A stretch of 38,349 bases of DNA. It comes from Syntrophaceae bacterium. Lineage in GTDB: Bacteria; Desulfobacterota; Syntrophia; Syntrophales; Smithellaceae. Numbering within the stretch: position 1 is the stretch's first letter; every line of letters starts with the position of its first letter. The notes beneath the pieces were generated by a model. That model was not told the DNA's origin and made no database searches. It worked only from the letters and a program-made list of their open reading frames with translations. Made by a program: the position numbers and the translations under genes. Below are positions 1-7,505 of this stretch, piece after piece. The DNA lies in NCBI GenBank assembly GCA_025355345.1, contig JANXZU010000066.1, positions 1 to 38,349 on the forward strand. The letters run 5' to 3'.

Positions 1-70
1 CTTGCTCGGTCAAAAGTTTAACTGCATCAATCTTAAATTGCTTTGAATAACTCTTTTTCTTTGTTGTCAT
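1..70 (-). CDS. IS3-family transposase OrfA, N-terminal fragment
   Basis: Only 23 codons are inside the window. The peptide begins MTTKKKSYSKQFKIDAVKL, the lysine-rich start of the helix-turn-helix OrfA proteins of IS3/IS911 elements, where an F-K-x-x-A-V motif opens the first DNA-binding helix. OrfA is the DNA-binding half of the transposase and OrfB normally follows by frameshifting. The start is well supported by GGAGGTG seven bases upstream. The gene is cut by the window edge, so whether it is intact is unknown. Confidence 0.7.
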   Translation of the reverse strand, partial: MTTKKKSYSKQFKIDAVKLLTEQ

Positions 71-125
71 ATCTCACCTCCAAAAGTTTAGTTTCTATAA
101 CACGCTTTTCGAGGTGTCCGCTACA
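1..125 (-). mobile_element. Terminal part of an IS3-type insertion sequence (cut by window edge)
   Basis: The first 125 bases look like one end of an IS3-family element running off the window to the left. A transposase OrfA start lies on the minus strand at 70, preceded by a strong GGAGGTG ribosome site. Read on the minus strand, the likely end begins TGTAGCGGACACCTCG near position 125, with the TG terminus usual for this family. The hexamers AGGTGT and ACACCT, five bases apart, form a small hairpin at this end. The exact boundary and any target duplication cannot be fixed because the other end is outside the window. Confidence 0.6.
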
Positions 126-244
126 CCTATACCACTTCAAGTTCAAAAGACTGTAGGGTTGGATTTGATTCTGCAACCTTTTCAGAAAACCATTTCTTAG
201 TCAGCGAATTATGATACAATCATGTTTGTTTTTCAGCAAACGTA

Positions 245-286
245 AGCGAGCACTTTCAATCCAGTGACGGAGTGAAAGCGCCCGCT
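245..286 (-). terminator. Hairpin just downstream of the DEAD-box helicase gene
   Basis: Bases 245-258 pair with 273-286 at 12 of 14 positions around a 14-base loop, starting 12 bases past the helicase stop codon. A second small hairpin (GTTTG/CAAAC on the minus strand) follows. There is no long T run, so it may be an imperfect intrinsic terminator or a 3-prime stabilising structure. The stretch 126-297 shows no gene. Confidence 0.4.
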
Positions 287-297
287 CAATAAAATGA

Positions 298-1578
298 TTA
301 CTGCGCCCAGTACTGGCGATTTGCTTCTCCAAAAGAACGTTGTTTCTGATTTCTGTTCGTTTTGTCGCTGATAGTAAAAGGCCGTCTGCCATTATCAGGC
401 TTTCTGCCGCTGGAGTTGTTATTGCGACGGACAGGTGCAGGAGTGGCAACAAGCGGCAAGGTGACAGTCAATCCATCAACGCTGTGGTATTGCAGTTTCT
501 CTCCCAGCACTTTTTTCAGGGAGTGCGCAAGGCCAACATCCTGACCGGTGACAAAAGTAAAAGCATCGCCGGTTTTAGAAGCGCGGCCGGTCCGGCCGAT
601 ACGATGAGTATAGGCATCAGCCGTTGAAGGCATATCATAATTAATAACGTGGGAGATTCTGGTCACATCAATACCGCGAGCGGCGATATCGGTGGCAATC
701 ATAATCTCATAACGTCCGTCACGGAAACCATCCAACGCCTGCTGGCGTTTCGGTTGCGTAAGATTTCCATGCAGCGAGGTTACTTTGTATCCTGAACCAT
801 CCAACTGTCTGGCAAGACTCTTGGCACGTGATTTTGTTCGAGTAAATACCAGAACAGATTCCGTATCAGTTTTATCTAAAATATCCTTTAAAAGCGCTGT
901 TTTAGATTCCATTGGTACCGGATAAAATCTGTGTGTGACCGATTCCACCGGCGCTGTGAATCCTATTTTTATGTTCACCGGATTCTGCAGCAGATCATTA
1001 GCCAGTGACCTGATATCATCCGGCATTGTGGCCGAAAAAAGCAGGGTCTGACGCTTTTTGGGCAGGTGTTTCACAATTCTTCTAATATCAGGCAGAAAGC
1101 CCATATCAAACATGTGGTCGGCCTCATCGAGTACCAGGACTTCGATCTTGGATAAATCAACAGTGCCACGATTTATATGATCCAGAAGACGGCCGGGGCA
1201 GGCGGTTATGATTTCAACTTTGTCACGCAGTTTTTTAATCTGATTCTGAACACTTACTCCTCCGTAGATGGACGCGCTCTTCAGTTCCGTCCTGCGTCCT
1301 AAAACAGCTATGGCTTTATGTGTCTGCTCACTAAGTTCGCGTGTTGGTGCAATGATCAATGCGCGGACATGGCCACGCGGCCCTTGCATCAGGCGCTGCA
1401 AAATAGGCAGCACAAAAGCTGCTGTTTTTCCCGTGCCTGTCTGGGCAAGCCCCATAACATCACGGCCTTCCATAATAGGGGGGATTGATTCTAATTGAAT
1501 AGGTGTAGGCTTTACGTAACCTTGTGCTTGCACCCCTGCAAATATTTTCGCGTGTAACTCAAACTTCTCAAAACTCAT
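298..1578 (-). CDS. rhlE: DEAD-box ATP-dependent RNA helicase, RhlE type
   Basis: A cytoplasmic RNA helicase that uses ATP to unwind short RNA duplexes, as in ribosome assembly, RNA decay or cold adaptation. From the chosen start (426 aa) the motifs run in order: a Q motif with PTPIQ near residue 25, Walker A AQTGTGKT near 45-52, PTREL, DEAD, SATMPD, and HRIGRTGRA in the second RecA domain. The C-terminal tail is short, basic and rich in Asn, Arg and Gly, as in RhlE proteins. The usual TPGR of motif Ib reads CPGR. The reading frame extends upstream to 1665, but the ATG at 1578 has GGAAG about eight bases before it, and homologues begin with a similar SFxxF sequence. It appears monocistronic. 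Confidence 0.93.
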   Translation of the reverse strand: MSFEKFELHAKIFAGVQAQGYVKPTPIQLESIPPIMEGRDVMGLAQTGTGKTAAFVLPILQRLMQGPRGHVRALIIAPTRELSEQTHKAIAVLGRRTELKSASIYGGVSVQNQIKKLRDKVEIITACPGRLLDHINRGTVDLSKIEVLVLDEADHMFDMGFLPDIRRIVKHLPKKRQTLLFSATMPDDIRSLANDLLQNPVNIKIGFTAPVESVTHRFYPVPMESKTALLKDILDKTDTESVLVFTRTKSRAKSLARQLDGSGYKVTSLHGNLTQPKRQQALDGFRDGRYEIMIATDIAARGIDVTRISHVINYDMPSTADAYTHRIGRTGRASKTGDAFTFVTGQDVGLAHSLKKVLGEKLQYHSVDGLTVTLPLVATPAPVRRNNNSSGRKPDNGRRPFTISDKTNRNQKQRSFGEANRQYWAQ

Positions 1579-1621
1579 TTTATTTCTTCCTTCATTTTTT
1601 GAATTATGCTCTTTTGGTTTA

Positions 1622-1755
1622 CATAAGATAAAGAAGACGGCACAGACGAGGTTCCGCAGACGCATTGCTAGTTATGCGCTTCCGACGCCGACCACTCTGC
1701 CAACAAATTTGGTCCAATGAAACGAAATGGCATTGGTGACATTTGAACCCATTTC
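1622..1755 (+). repeat. Dispersed repeat, copy A (diverged)
   Basis: This stretch aligns over about 100 bases with the repeat at 27448-27578 in the same orientation. Shared blocks include CGGCA, GAGG, GACGCCGAC, GCCAACAAA and the end AATGG-ATT. It also matches the inverted copy at 1970-2085. The copies are diverged and no open frame is conserved among them. Copies A and B face each other in the helicase-plsY spacer. Confidence 0.55.
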
Positions 1756-1969
1756 TAATCGTAACGACTTTGAATTTACACCGTCGTTTTGTGCCGAAGG
1801 GCAACCTCAAAAAGTAGTTGCAGACATGACACTATAGCTGGATTCTAATACGATTAGCTGGATTTTCCTGCCGAAGATTCCAAGAGAAAAAAGTTGGGAA
1901 GGTAACTAACTATCGCTATCACGAGATACTCTTTACAGGCATTAATAATAAATAGCAAGGATTATCTTT
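1756..1969. other. Non-coding spacer between two inverted repeat copies
   Basis: No convincing gene is present. The only detail noted is a direct repeat of TAGCTGGATT at 1835-1844 and 1855-1864 (period 20 bases). The stretch is bounded by inverted repeat copies A and B, so 1622-2085 could be the remnant of a small composite element. Confidence 0.4.
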
Positions 1970-2085
1970 GCAATACCAATGCGCTTCCTTTGTCTAGCTT
2001 TGTTGGCAGCGTTGTCGGCTTCTTCAACGTATTTGAATATAAGCCTCCGGAGCCTCCTTCTTGCCGCCGCTAACGCGGGACAGTT
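1970..2085 (-). repeat. Dispersed repeat, copy B (inverted)
   Basis: Read on the minus strand this matches copy C at 27448-27578 closely. The shared segments include GCGGCAAG-AGGAGG, CCGGAGGC, the AT-rich centre, the GACGCCGACGACG-like block and GCCAACAAAG. It lies 60 bases beyond the stop codon of plsY. One end carries AATACCAAT, similar to the ATACCATT end of copy C. Confidence 0.65.
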
Positions 2086-2145
2086 CAACTAAAGAATTCC
2101 AGTTTACTGCGTTCCTGAAATTCGAGCTTTACTGTCGCCTCAATA

Positions 2146-2745
2146 TCATCTTTGCTTTTGAAATGGCATTATATCATTTTCCCTTTTCCAGTATTTAACA
2201 ATATTTTTTCTGTGGTTAAATAAAATCAGGAAGAATGTCACTGCTGCGCCGGAGGCGGCGCAAAATCCCCAGTAATTGAAAAAAGCAAGACCCAGTGATA
2301 ATGTGAACACCATAACAAACGAGGCCACAAAGGGTATCCGGTAGACGGCAAACGTGGCCACCCACAGGATAGCTGCTAAAAGCGCCGCCCATGGTTCGAC
2401 AAGTAAGGTGAAGCCCAGATAGTTTGCCACTCCTTTGCCGCCGCGAAAATAATGGAAGCAGGGGAAGCTGTTGCCCAAAACCAGAAAAAATCCCGCCCAG
2501 GGTAAATATCTTCCCTCCAGGTAATAAGCGGCCAGGGCTGCCACACCCAAAGCCCTGCCGATATCGAGAAGTAGTATTACCGTCGCCCAGAAATACCCCG
2601 CCTGCCGGTATACATTTGTTGTTCCGGCATTGCCGCTGAAACTTAAACGGGGATCAGTCTTGCCGGTCAATTTGAAAAATACGATGGCAAAGTTTATGGA
2701 ACCGGCCAGATAAGCCGCAAGATAAATGGTGATAATTATTTTCAT
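2146..2745 (-). CDS. plsY: Acyl-phosphate:glycerol-3-phosphate acyltransferase PlsY
   Basis: A membrane enzyme that transfers an acyl group from acyl-phosphate to sn-glycerol-3-phosphate, making lysophosphatidic acid in the first step of phospholipid synthesis. At 199 aa it has the usual length and several hydrophobic segments. The three family motifs are present: GSINFA with SGNAGTTNV (motif 1), GNSFPCF-x3-RGGKGVA (motif 2, phosphate-binding loop) and NHRKNI near the C-terminus (motif 3). The ATG at 2745 is the natural start, although the ribosome site (AGGAAAC) is rather far upstream. It stands alone on the minus strand, and the gap towards the kinase is probably a divergent promoter region. 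Confidence 0.92.
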   Translation of the reverse strand: MKIIITIYLAAYLAGSINFAIVFFKLTGKTDPRLSFSGNAGTTNVYRQAGYFWATVILLLDIGRALGVAALAAYYLEGRYLPWAGFFLVLGNSFPCFHYFRGGKGVANYLGFTLLVEPWAALLAAILWVATFAVYRIPFVASFVMVFTLSLGLAFFNYWGFCAASGAAVTFFLILFNHRKNIVKYWKRENDIMPFQKQR

Positions 2746-2949
2746 GCTTTTAAATTTGTTTCCTAGATTCCATTATTTTATTAGTACGGGAATGACAGAG
2801 TGTGTGACGTTAGAATTTCTTCGTCTTTGCCATTGCCGAACTCGAATCCCGGCAGATATCCAAAACTGAATTTTTATAGAATAACAGGCGGGATGTGTCA
2901 AGTTTAATAGGCAGGATAAAGACAGATAAAGATTTCCAAAAAGATTCGT

Positions 2950-2979
2950 TTGACTTCTGCCACTTTGTTGCGCTAATTA
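2950..2979 (+). promoter_or_regulatory. Candidate sigma-70 promoter before the sensor kinase
   Basis: TTGACT at 2950-2955 and TAATTA at 2974-2979 are spaced 18 bases apart, about 100 bases before the kinase start. The match is moderate. Apart from this and the dyad at 3031-3046, nothing else was seen in the 333-base gap 2746-3078. Confidence 0.35.
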
Positions 2980-3030
2980 TCTATCACAGAATATATTATT
3001 ACTTTTCTCTCATCACGGCCAGGCCGGATT

Positions 3031-3046
3031 CATGAAAATATTCATG
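3031..3046. promoter_or_regulatory. Perfect inverted repeat CATGAA-AATA-TTCATG before the kinase
   Basis: The six-base arms are perfect and the dyad ends 32 bases upstream of the kinase start codon, downstream of the candidate promoter. It could be an operator for autoregulation or a 5-prime UTR hairpin. It does not resemble the GCGAC dyads near 6650-6685. Confidence 0.4.
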
Positions 3047-3078
3047 TCATTTCTTCATTTAAGTTATAAGGCATAATC

Positions 3079-5301
3079 ATGACGGACAGCAAACACAGTA
3101 ATGACCAGAAAATCTCCGAAATACAGGCACTGCGCCTGCGCCTCAAAGAACTGGAAAAATCAGAAAGCAAAAGGAAAAAGGTAGAAAAAGAACTCATTGA
3201 AACTGAGCAGCGTCTCTACAGCATCATCGGCGGTTCACCAATTCCCGCTTTCATGATCGGGAAAGACCACAAGATTATCTATTGGAACAAAGCACTGGAG
3301 GAATTAAGCAGAATTCAAGCTAGGGAGGTTATCGGCACACGTCAACAATGGCGGGCATTTTACAGTAAAAAGCGGCCGTGCATGGCGGATCTTCTGGTAG
3401 ATCATAAAATTGAAGATGTTTCGAAATGGTATAATGATAAATATATCAAATCCAATCTTCTTGATGAAGCTTATGAAGCAACTGATTTTTTCCCCGAACT
3501 GGGAGAAAAAGGGAAGTGGCTCCGGTTTACTGCGGCGATTATTCGCAACGCGGCGGGAGAATTGATTGGGGCTGTTGAAACTCTGGAAGATATCAGCGGA
3601 CGTAAAAAAGCGGAGGCAGCATTGCTTTCGGCACATGAAGGGCTGGAAAACAGTGTCCAGTTGAGGACCGCGGAATTGGCCAAAGCTAATGAGGCGCTGC
3701 TTACCGAACTTATGGAGCGTCACCGGACTCAGCAAGCATTGAAGCAGACGACGGATCATCTTTCCCTGATTCTTGAATCTTTACCAATTGTATCTTATAC
3801 AAGAAAGGCGGATGGCGATTTCGGAATTACTTATGTCAGTAACACCATTGAGGAGATAACGGGATACCCGGCTCAGCGTTTTATTGAAGAAGAAGGTTTT
3901 TGGAAAGACCATATCCACCCCGATGACCGCCAGCGGGTTCTTACAGAACTTCAGGCAGAACGAAAGAAAGGCACCCACCGCTTCGGCTATCGATTTCGCA
4001 TTATGGATGATTCTTATCGCTGGTTTTCCGATTACTGGAGGATTATCCGGCCGACTGCCGACTCTTCGACTTATATTATTGGAGCATGGCAGGACGTGAC
4101 AGAAGATAAAAGAATACGGCAGGAGGGGGAATTGCGTCTGCAGCAGATGATTCAAACCCACAAACTTACAGCACTGGGAGAAGTTGTCGCCGGTGTTGCC
4201 CACGAGATCAATAATCCCATCAGTTTTATCGGATATAATGTACCTGTTCTCGAAGAAATCTGGAACACCGTTGAGGAAATTCTTACCGCAAAAGGATTAA
4301 CTCATCCGACATGGAAGAAGAAGGGGCTTAGTCAGCATGATGTTTTTCAAAGCATGAGGGAGATAATTGATGCCTTCAAGATCGGTGGAAACAGGATTAA
4401 TCGCGTGATCACCAGCTTAAAGGAGTTTTCGCGATCAGATGAAACTACCCCCAAAAAGCCGGTGGCAATTTCAGATGTTATTCAGGGAGCACTGATTATT
4501 GTCGGAGCTCAGGTGAGGATGACCGTATCGCAAATCGATCAGGATATTGCCAAAAATATTCCCTCCATTAATGGTCATTTTCAGAAGATCGAACAGGTAA
4601 TCGCCAATTTGCTAATCAATGCTCATCAGGCCATTGCAGTGGGGAAAAAGGGCAGAATAGTAATTCGTTGCCACTATATTGAACGGTTAAAGGCCGTCGT
4701 TGTGGAAGTGGAAGATAATGGCAGGGGCATTGAGCGGGAGATTATTGATCACATTTTCGATCCCTTCTTTACTACGCGCCGCGATCGTGATGGAACAGGC
4801 TTGGGGCTTTCCATATCATATGGACTGATCAAGGAACATCACGGAATCATCAGCGTCCTTTCCCGGACCGGAGTAGGCAGCAGGTTTACGGTTTATCTGC
4901 CGGTGGATGGCCAGACAAATGTCAGCCTCTATCCGGCTATGCTTTGCATCGATTCAAATGTAAAATATCTGAAGCAACTGAAAGCCAACTTTGTTGATGC
5001 CGTAATCTGGCGCTCCGAGCCAAAGGATAAAGTTGAAGACATAATCAGCTTTATAGAGGAGCATCCAGAGGTGGATATTGTGGCTTCTGAAATTTGTTTA
5101 AAGGGCTTTGATGGCTGGAAACTTCTGGAAATGATCCGCAGACATTATCCTTTGTTGCCCGTAATTCTCTATTCCAGTGATAAAAAGGCAATTAAACAAC
5201 CTGAGGAAATTACAAATATTCCCGATTTAGTTTTGCATAAACCGTTTAACATTGATAAGCTTCAAAAGATTATTCGTGATTTGGGGAGGCAACGGCTATG
5301 A
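3079..5301 (+). CDS. PAS-PAS sensor histidine kinase with C-terminal pseudo-receiver
   Basis: A cytoplasmic sensor kinase of 740 aa with no membrane segment. Seen in order: an N-terminal coiled coil (1-45), a PAS domain of a distinctive type (about 46-180, with IGTRQQWRAFY and RPCMADL), a second coiled coil, a PAS_3-type PAS (about 225-345, with HPDDR), HisKA with the phosphoacceptor His375 in GVAHEINNP, and HATPase_c (N box NLLINAHQA, G boxes DNGRGI and GTGLGLSI). The tail (about 620-740) has a receiver-like fold, but the phosphoacceptor position reads Glu671 (ASEICLKGFDG) while the conserved Lys (HKPF) remains. Its TGA overlaps the ATG of the next gene by four bases, which pairs it with that regulator. 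The first PAS is closely related to that of the degenerate kinase at 16185-17417. The ligand is unknown. Confidence 0.9.
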   Translation: MTDSKHSNDQKISEIQALRLRLKELEKSESKRKKVEKELIETEQRLYSIIGGSPIPAFMIGKDHKIIYWNKALEELSRIQAREVIGTRQQWRAFYSKKRPCMADLLVDHKIEDVSKWYNDKYIKSNLLDEAYEATDFFPELGEKGKWLRFTAAIIRNAAGELIGAVETLEDISGRKKAEAALLSAHEGLENSVQLRTAELAKANEALLTELMERHRTQQALKQTTDHLSLILESLPIVSYTRKADGDFGITYVSNTIEEITGYPAQRFIEEEGFWKDHIHPDDRQRVLTELQAERKKGTHRFGYRFRIMDDSYRWFSDYWRIIRPTADSSTYIIGAWQDVTEDKRIRQEGELRLQQMIQTHKLTALGEVVAGVAHEINNPISFIGYNVPVLEEIWNTVEEILTAKGLTHPTWKKKGLSQHDVFQSMREIIDAFKIGGNRINRVITSLKEFSRSDETTPKKPVAISDVIQGALIIVGAQVRMTVSQIDQDIAKNIPSINGHFQKIEQVIANLLINAHQAIAVGKKGRIVIRCHYIERLKAVVVEVEDNGRGIEREIIDHIFDPFFTTRRDRDGTGLGLSISYGLIKEHHGIISVLSRTGVGSRFTVYLPVDGQTNVSLYPAMLCIDSNVKYLKQLKANFVDAVIWRSEPKDKVEDIISFIEEHPEVDIVASEICLKGFDGWKLLEMIRRHYPLLPVILYSSDKKAIKQPEEITNIPDLVLHKPFNIDKLQKIIRDLGRQRL

Positions 5302-6632
5302 AAATTCTGATTGTAGATGATGAAGATGTTTCCCTTACCTCCGTAAAGAGAATTCTAAAATGGCGGGGAATTCGGGATGTAGAGGTCTGCGATAATGGTA
5401 AGGATGCCATAAAAAGAATCAAAGAAGAGAATTTTGATATTGTTCTTTTAGATCTGCTTATGCCGGAGGTTGACGGAATGCAGGTTCTGGAATCCGCAAA
5501 GCCATTTAAGCCCCAGACGGAATTTATTATTCTGACGGCTGTTGATGACATACCGACAACAGTCAAGGCTATTCGCCAAGGGGCCTATGATTACCTCGTT
5601 AAGCCGGTGGAAAATGAACTTCTCTTTCTATCCATCGATAGAGCTTATGAACGAAAAGGGCTGCTGGCCGGGTTATCTGCAACCGCCCAACGTGATGTAA
5701 GCGACATACCTGCGGCTTTTTCCGATATCATTACGCAAAACCAGCAGATGAAAGCCCTGATTTCCTACGCGCAGGTTATGGCCCGCAGCGGCAACCCGAT
5801 TATGATTACGGGTGAATCAGGAACAGGAAAGGAGTTGATGGCACTGGGAATACACAGGGCAGGACCTGCGCCAGATGGCCCCTTCGTCGCGGTTAACGTT
5901 TCCGCTATTCCTGTGACGATGTTTGAAAGCCAGTTTTTCGGTCATGCCAAAGGCGCTTTCACGGGAGCCGATAACCGCTATCAGGGTTTTTTTGAGCAGG
6001 CTGATGGCGGGACACTGTTTCTTGACGAAATCGGGGAACTGCCTATTGGTCTGCAATCAAAACTTTTGCGGGTTTTGGAGGATAAGACATTTACTCCTTT
6101 GGGCGCATCCAAGCCTGTCTCGGTGGATATCAGGTTTGTCTCGGCTACAAATACAAATATTGAGCGGGCATGTCAGGAAGGGAAATTCCGCATAGATTTG
6201 ATGTACCGGCTGAAATCAGTCTATATTTATCTGCCGCCGCTGCGGGAAAGACGAGGTGATATTCCTGAACTTGCCGCCCATTTTTTGCAAAATGCCTGCA
6301 AGCGGCATGGCATGGATATTAAGGGCTTCAGCCCGGAAGCCATGAATATTTTGGTTGGTAAGGATTATCCCGGCAATATTCGGGAACTAGCTCAAATAGT
6401 GGAGAATGCCGCTGTGCTTGCCGATAACTCTGTAATTTTGCCTGCTCATCTGGGAGAGATAACCGTGCCGCTACCTTCCCCAACCGGACGCAGACTTTGC
6501 ACGTTCAAAGAGAACTACGATCAGCACCTGGCCTTTGTTCTTGATGCAACAAAAGGAGACCGCCGTGAGACCGCCCGGATTCTCGGAATTACTCTGAGAC
6601 AGTTGCAGCGTAAACTGGCAGAAATGAAATGA
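5298..6632 (+). CDS. Sigma-54-dependent response regulator (NtrC family)
   Basis: A DNA-binding activator of RNA polymerase-sigma-54. The 444 aa show a receiver domain (acidic pocket DDE, phosphoacceptor Asp52, Thr80, Lys102) and an AAA+ domain with Walker A GESGTGKE (172-179), the sigma-54 contact loop GAFTGA (219-224) and Walker B GGTLFLDE (237-244). A Fis-type helix-turn-helix lies at the C-terminus (about 415-444). All key residues are intact. It is coupled to the upstream kinase by an ATGA overlap, so the two form a two-component pair. Two matched dyads and a sigma-54 promoter lie directly downstream of it. The inference is that it activates the adjacent sensor/N-ATPase genes. Confidence 0.94.
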   Translation: MKILIVDDEDVSLTSVKRILKWRGIRDVEVCDNGKDAIKRIKEENFDIVLLDLLMPEVDGMQVLESAKPFKPQTEFIILTAVDDIPTTVKAIRQGAYDYLVKPVENELLFLSIDRAYERKGLLAGLSATAQRDVSDIPAAFSDIITQNQQMKALISYAQVMARSGNPIMITGESGTGKELMALGIHRAGPAPDGPFVAVNVSAIPVTMFESQFFGHAKGAFTGADNRYQGFFEQADGGTLFLDEIGELPIGLQSKLLRVLEDKTFTPLGASKPVSVDIRFVSATNTNIERACQEGKFRIDLMYRLKSVYIYLPPLRERRGDIPELAAHFLQNACKRHGMDIKGFSPEAMNILVGKDYPGNIRELAQIVENAAVLADNSVILPAHLGEITVPLPSPTGRRLCTFKENYDQHLAFVLDATKGDRRETARILGITLRQLQRKLAEMK

Positions 6633-6648
6633 AATAAAAATAGCATAG

Positions 6649-6685
6649 GCGACATTAAGGTCGCCTCCCGCGACAGAAACGTCGC
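6649..6685. promoter_or_regulatory. Tandem GCGAC-N6-GTCGC dyads, candidate enhancer sites
   Basis: Two dyads share the same arms and spacing: GCGAC (6649-6653) with GTCGC (6660-6664), and GCGAC (6670-6674) with GTCGC (6681-6685). The first extends to a perfect 7-bp stem, AGGCGAC/GTCGCCT. Their centres are 21 bases apart, two helical turns. They sit about 190-210 bases upstream of the start predicted for the sigma-54 promoter at 6842-6858, a typical place for activator sites. The first dyad could instead be a hairpin terminator for the regulator gene, but no T tract follows and the repeated sequence argues for protein binding. Confidence 0.6.
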
Positions 6686-6841
6686 AGACCTTAGTAGCCT
6701 GTATATACTTACTAAAGCAGTTATGCCAATGCATAGGTAACATCAAGGGGGTGACATCAGCACCACTTCCTTTCCTATAATTCCACCCGTACAATTCCTT
6801 ATACATCAATAAAAACAATCACCAACGATGATTTCAGATGG

Positions 6842-6858
6842 TTGGCACATCTATTGCT
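6842..6858 (+). promoter_or_regulatory. Sigma-54 (-24/-12) promoter upstream of the sensor/N-ATPase genes
   Basis: TTGGCAC (6842-6848), five bases, then TTGCT (6854-6858) match the sigma-54 consensus at every conserved position, with GG and GC at the required spacing. Transcription would start near 6869, about 107 bases before the ATG at 6976. Elsewhere in the 343-base gap 6633-6975 only the tandem dyads and a small GGCT/AGCC hairpin near 6940 were noted. Confidence 0.8.
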
Positions 6859-6975
6859 CTGAAAAGATGTAACATGAATTATAATTGGAATAGGTCCTGT
6901 TCCTTATATTTGGTTGAGGAAGTATAATAAATGATTTGGCTGAAAGCCGGTTTTTTAAAAGAAAAGGAGTAGAGT

Positions 6976-7440
6976 ATGCTGGCATCACTAAAATTACTCG
7001 ATCTGATGGCGGATAAGTCGGAGTCCATGGCAAAACAATGGGCGAAGGAAGTCGTTAAAAATCCTAAAACACCTTATTATCATAGCATTGACCAGGACAA
7101 AATCATTCCTCAGGCCGCAGAATTTTACCAGAAATTAAGTCGCGTTTATACAGATAAAGACCCATTCACGGCCGTAAAGGCATTTATGGGGAAATTCGCT
7201 GAAGCGAGATTTAAAGAAAAAGTTCCACTCCATGAAGCGCTTTATGCAATTATTCTCATGCGTCGTCATATCTGGCTCTACGCTGAATTTCAGGCAATAT
7301 TTATCAGCATCATTGAGCAGCATCAGGCCCTCGATAGCCAACTACGCACCATTCTAATGTTTGATTATATTTCGTATGCGTTTACTGAAAAATATTGGGA
7401 ATTAATGAATCAGGAGTCTGCCGGAAAGAATAAAAAGTAG
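6976..7440 (+). CDS. RsbRD_N-like sensor domain protein (single domain)
   Basis: A 154-aa soluble, largely helical protein. The pattern AKQWA in the first helix, YxK/F in the middle, the segment KVPLHEALYAIILMRRHIW and the following aromatic helix resemble the RsbRD N-terminal domain, found at the front of RsbT co-antagonists and of some kinases and regulators. No output domain follows. It is clearly a paralogue of the N-terminal half of the next gene (7506-8348): both have AKQWA, REKIPL/KEKVPL, LWLYAEFQ and TILMxDYxSY. It is the first gene after the sigma-54 promoter and has AAGGAG before its ATG. A signalling or binding role linked to the ATPase is inferred from position only. Confidence 0.6.
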   Translation: MLASLKLLDLMADKSESMAKQWAKEVVKNPKTPYYHSIDQDKIIPQAAEFYQKLSRVYTDKDPFTAVKAFMGKFAEARFKEKVPLHEALYAIILMRRHIWLYAEFQAIFISIIEQHQALDSQLRTILMFDYISYAFTEKYWELMNQESAGKNKK

Positions 7441-7505
7441 TTGATGATTGTGTTTTTTAACCAAGGGCTGATTTTTTCCGCCTGATATTATGAAAGGAAG
7501 AATAT

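Noticed and set aside
1619..1810. Minus-strand open frame of 63 codons upstream of the helicase
   Set aside because: It lies in repeat copy A, has no ribosome site and the frame is not kept in the other copies.
1835..1864. Two copies of TAGCTGGATT as a CRISPR or tandem array
   Set aside because: Only two short units with no further copies.
2957..2973. Sigma-54-like TGCCAC...TTGC before the sensor kinase
   Set aside because: The spacer is one base too short and the invariant GG is GC, so it does not fit the -24/-12 rule.
3304..3759. Long antisense open frame inside the sensor kinase gene
   Set aside because: It is fully inside a gene with clear PAS motifs and has no motif of its own; a shadow frame.
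6940..6960. GGCT-GAA-AGCC followed by T run as a terminator
   Set aside because: The stem is only four pairs and it lies in the leader of a gene with a good promoter upstream; too weak to call.
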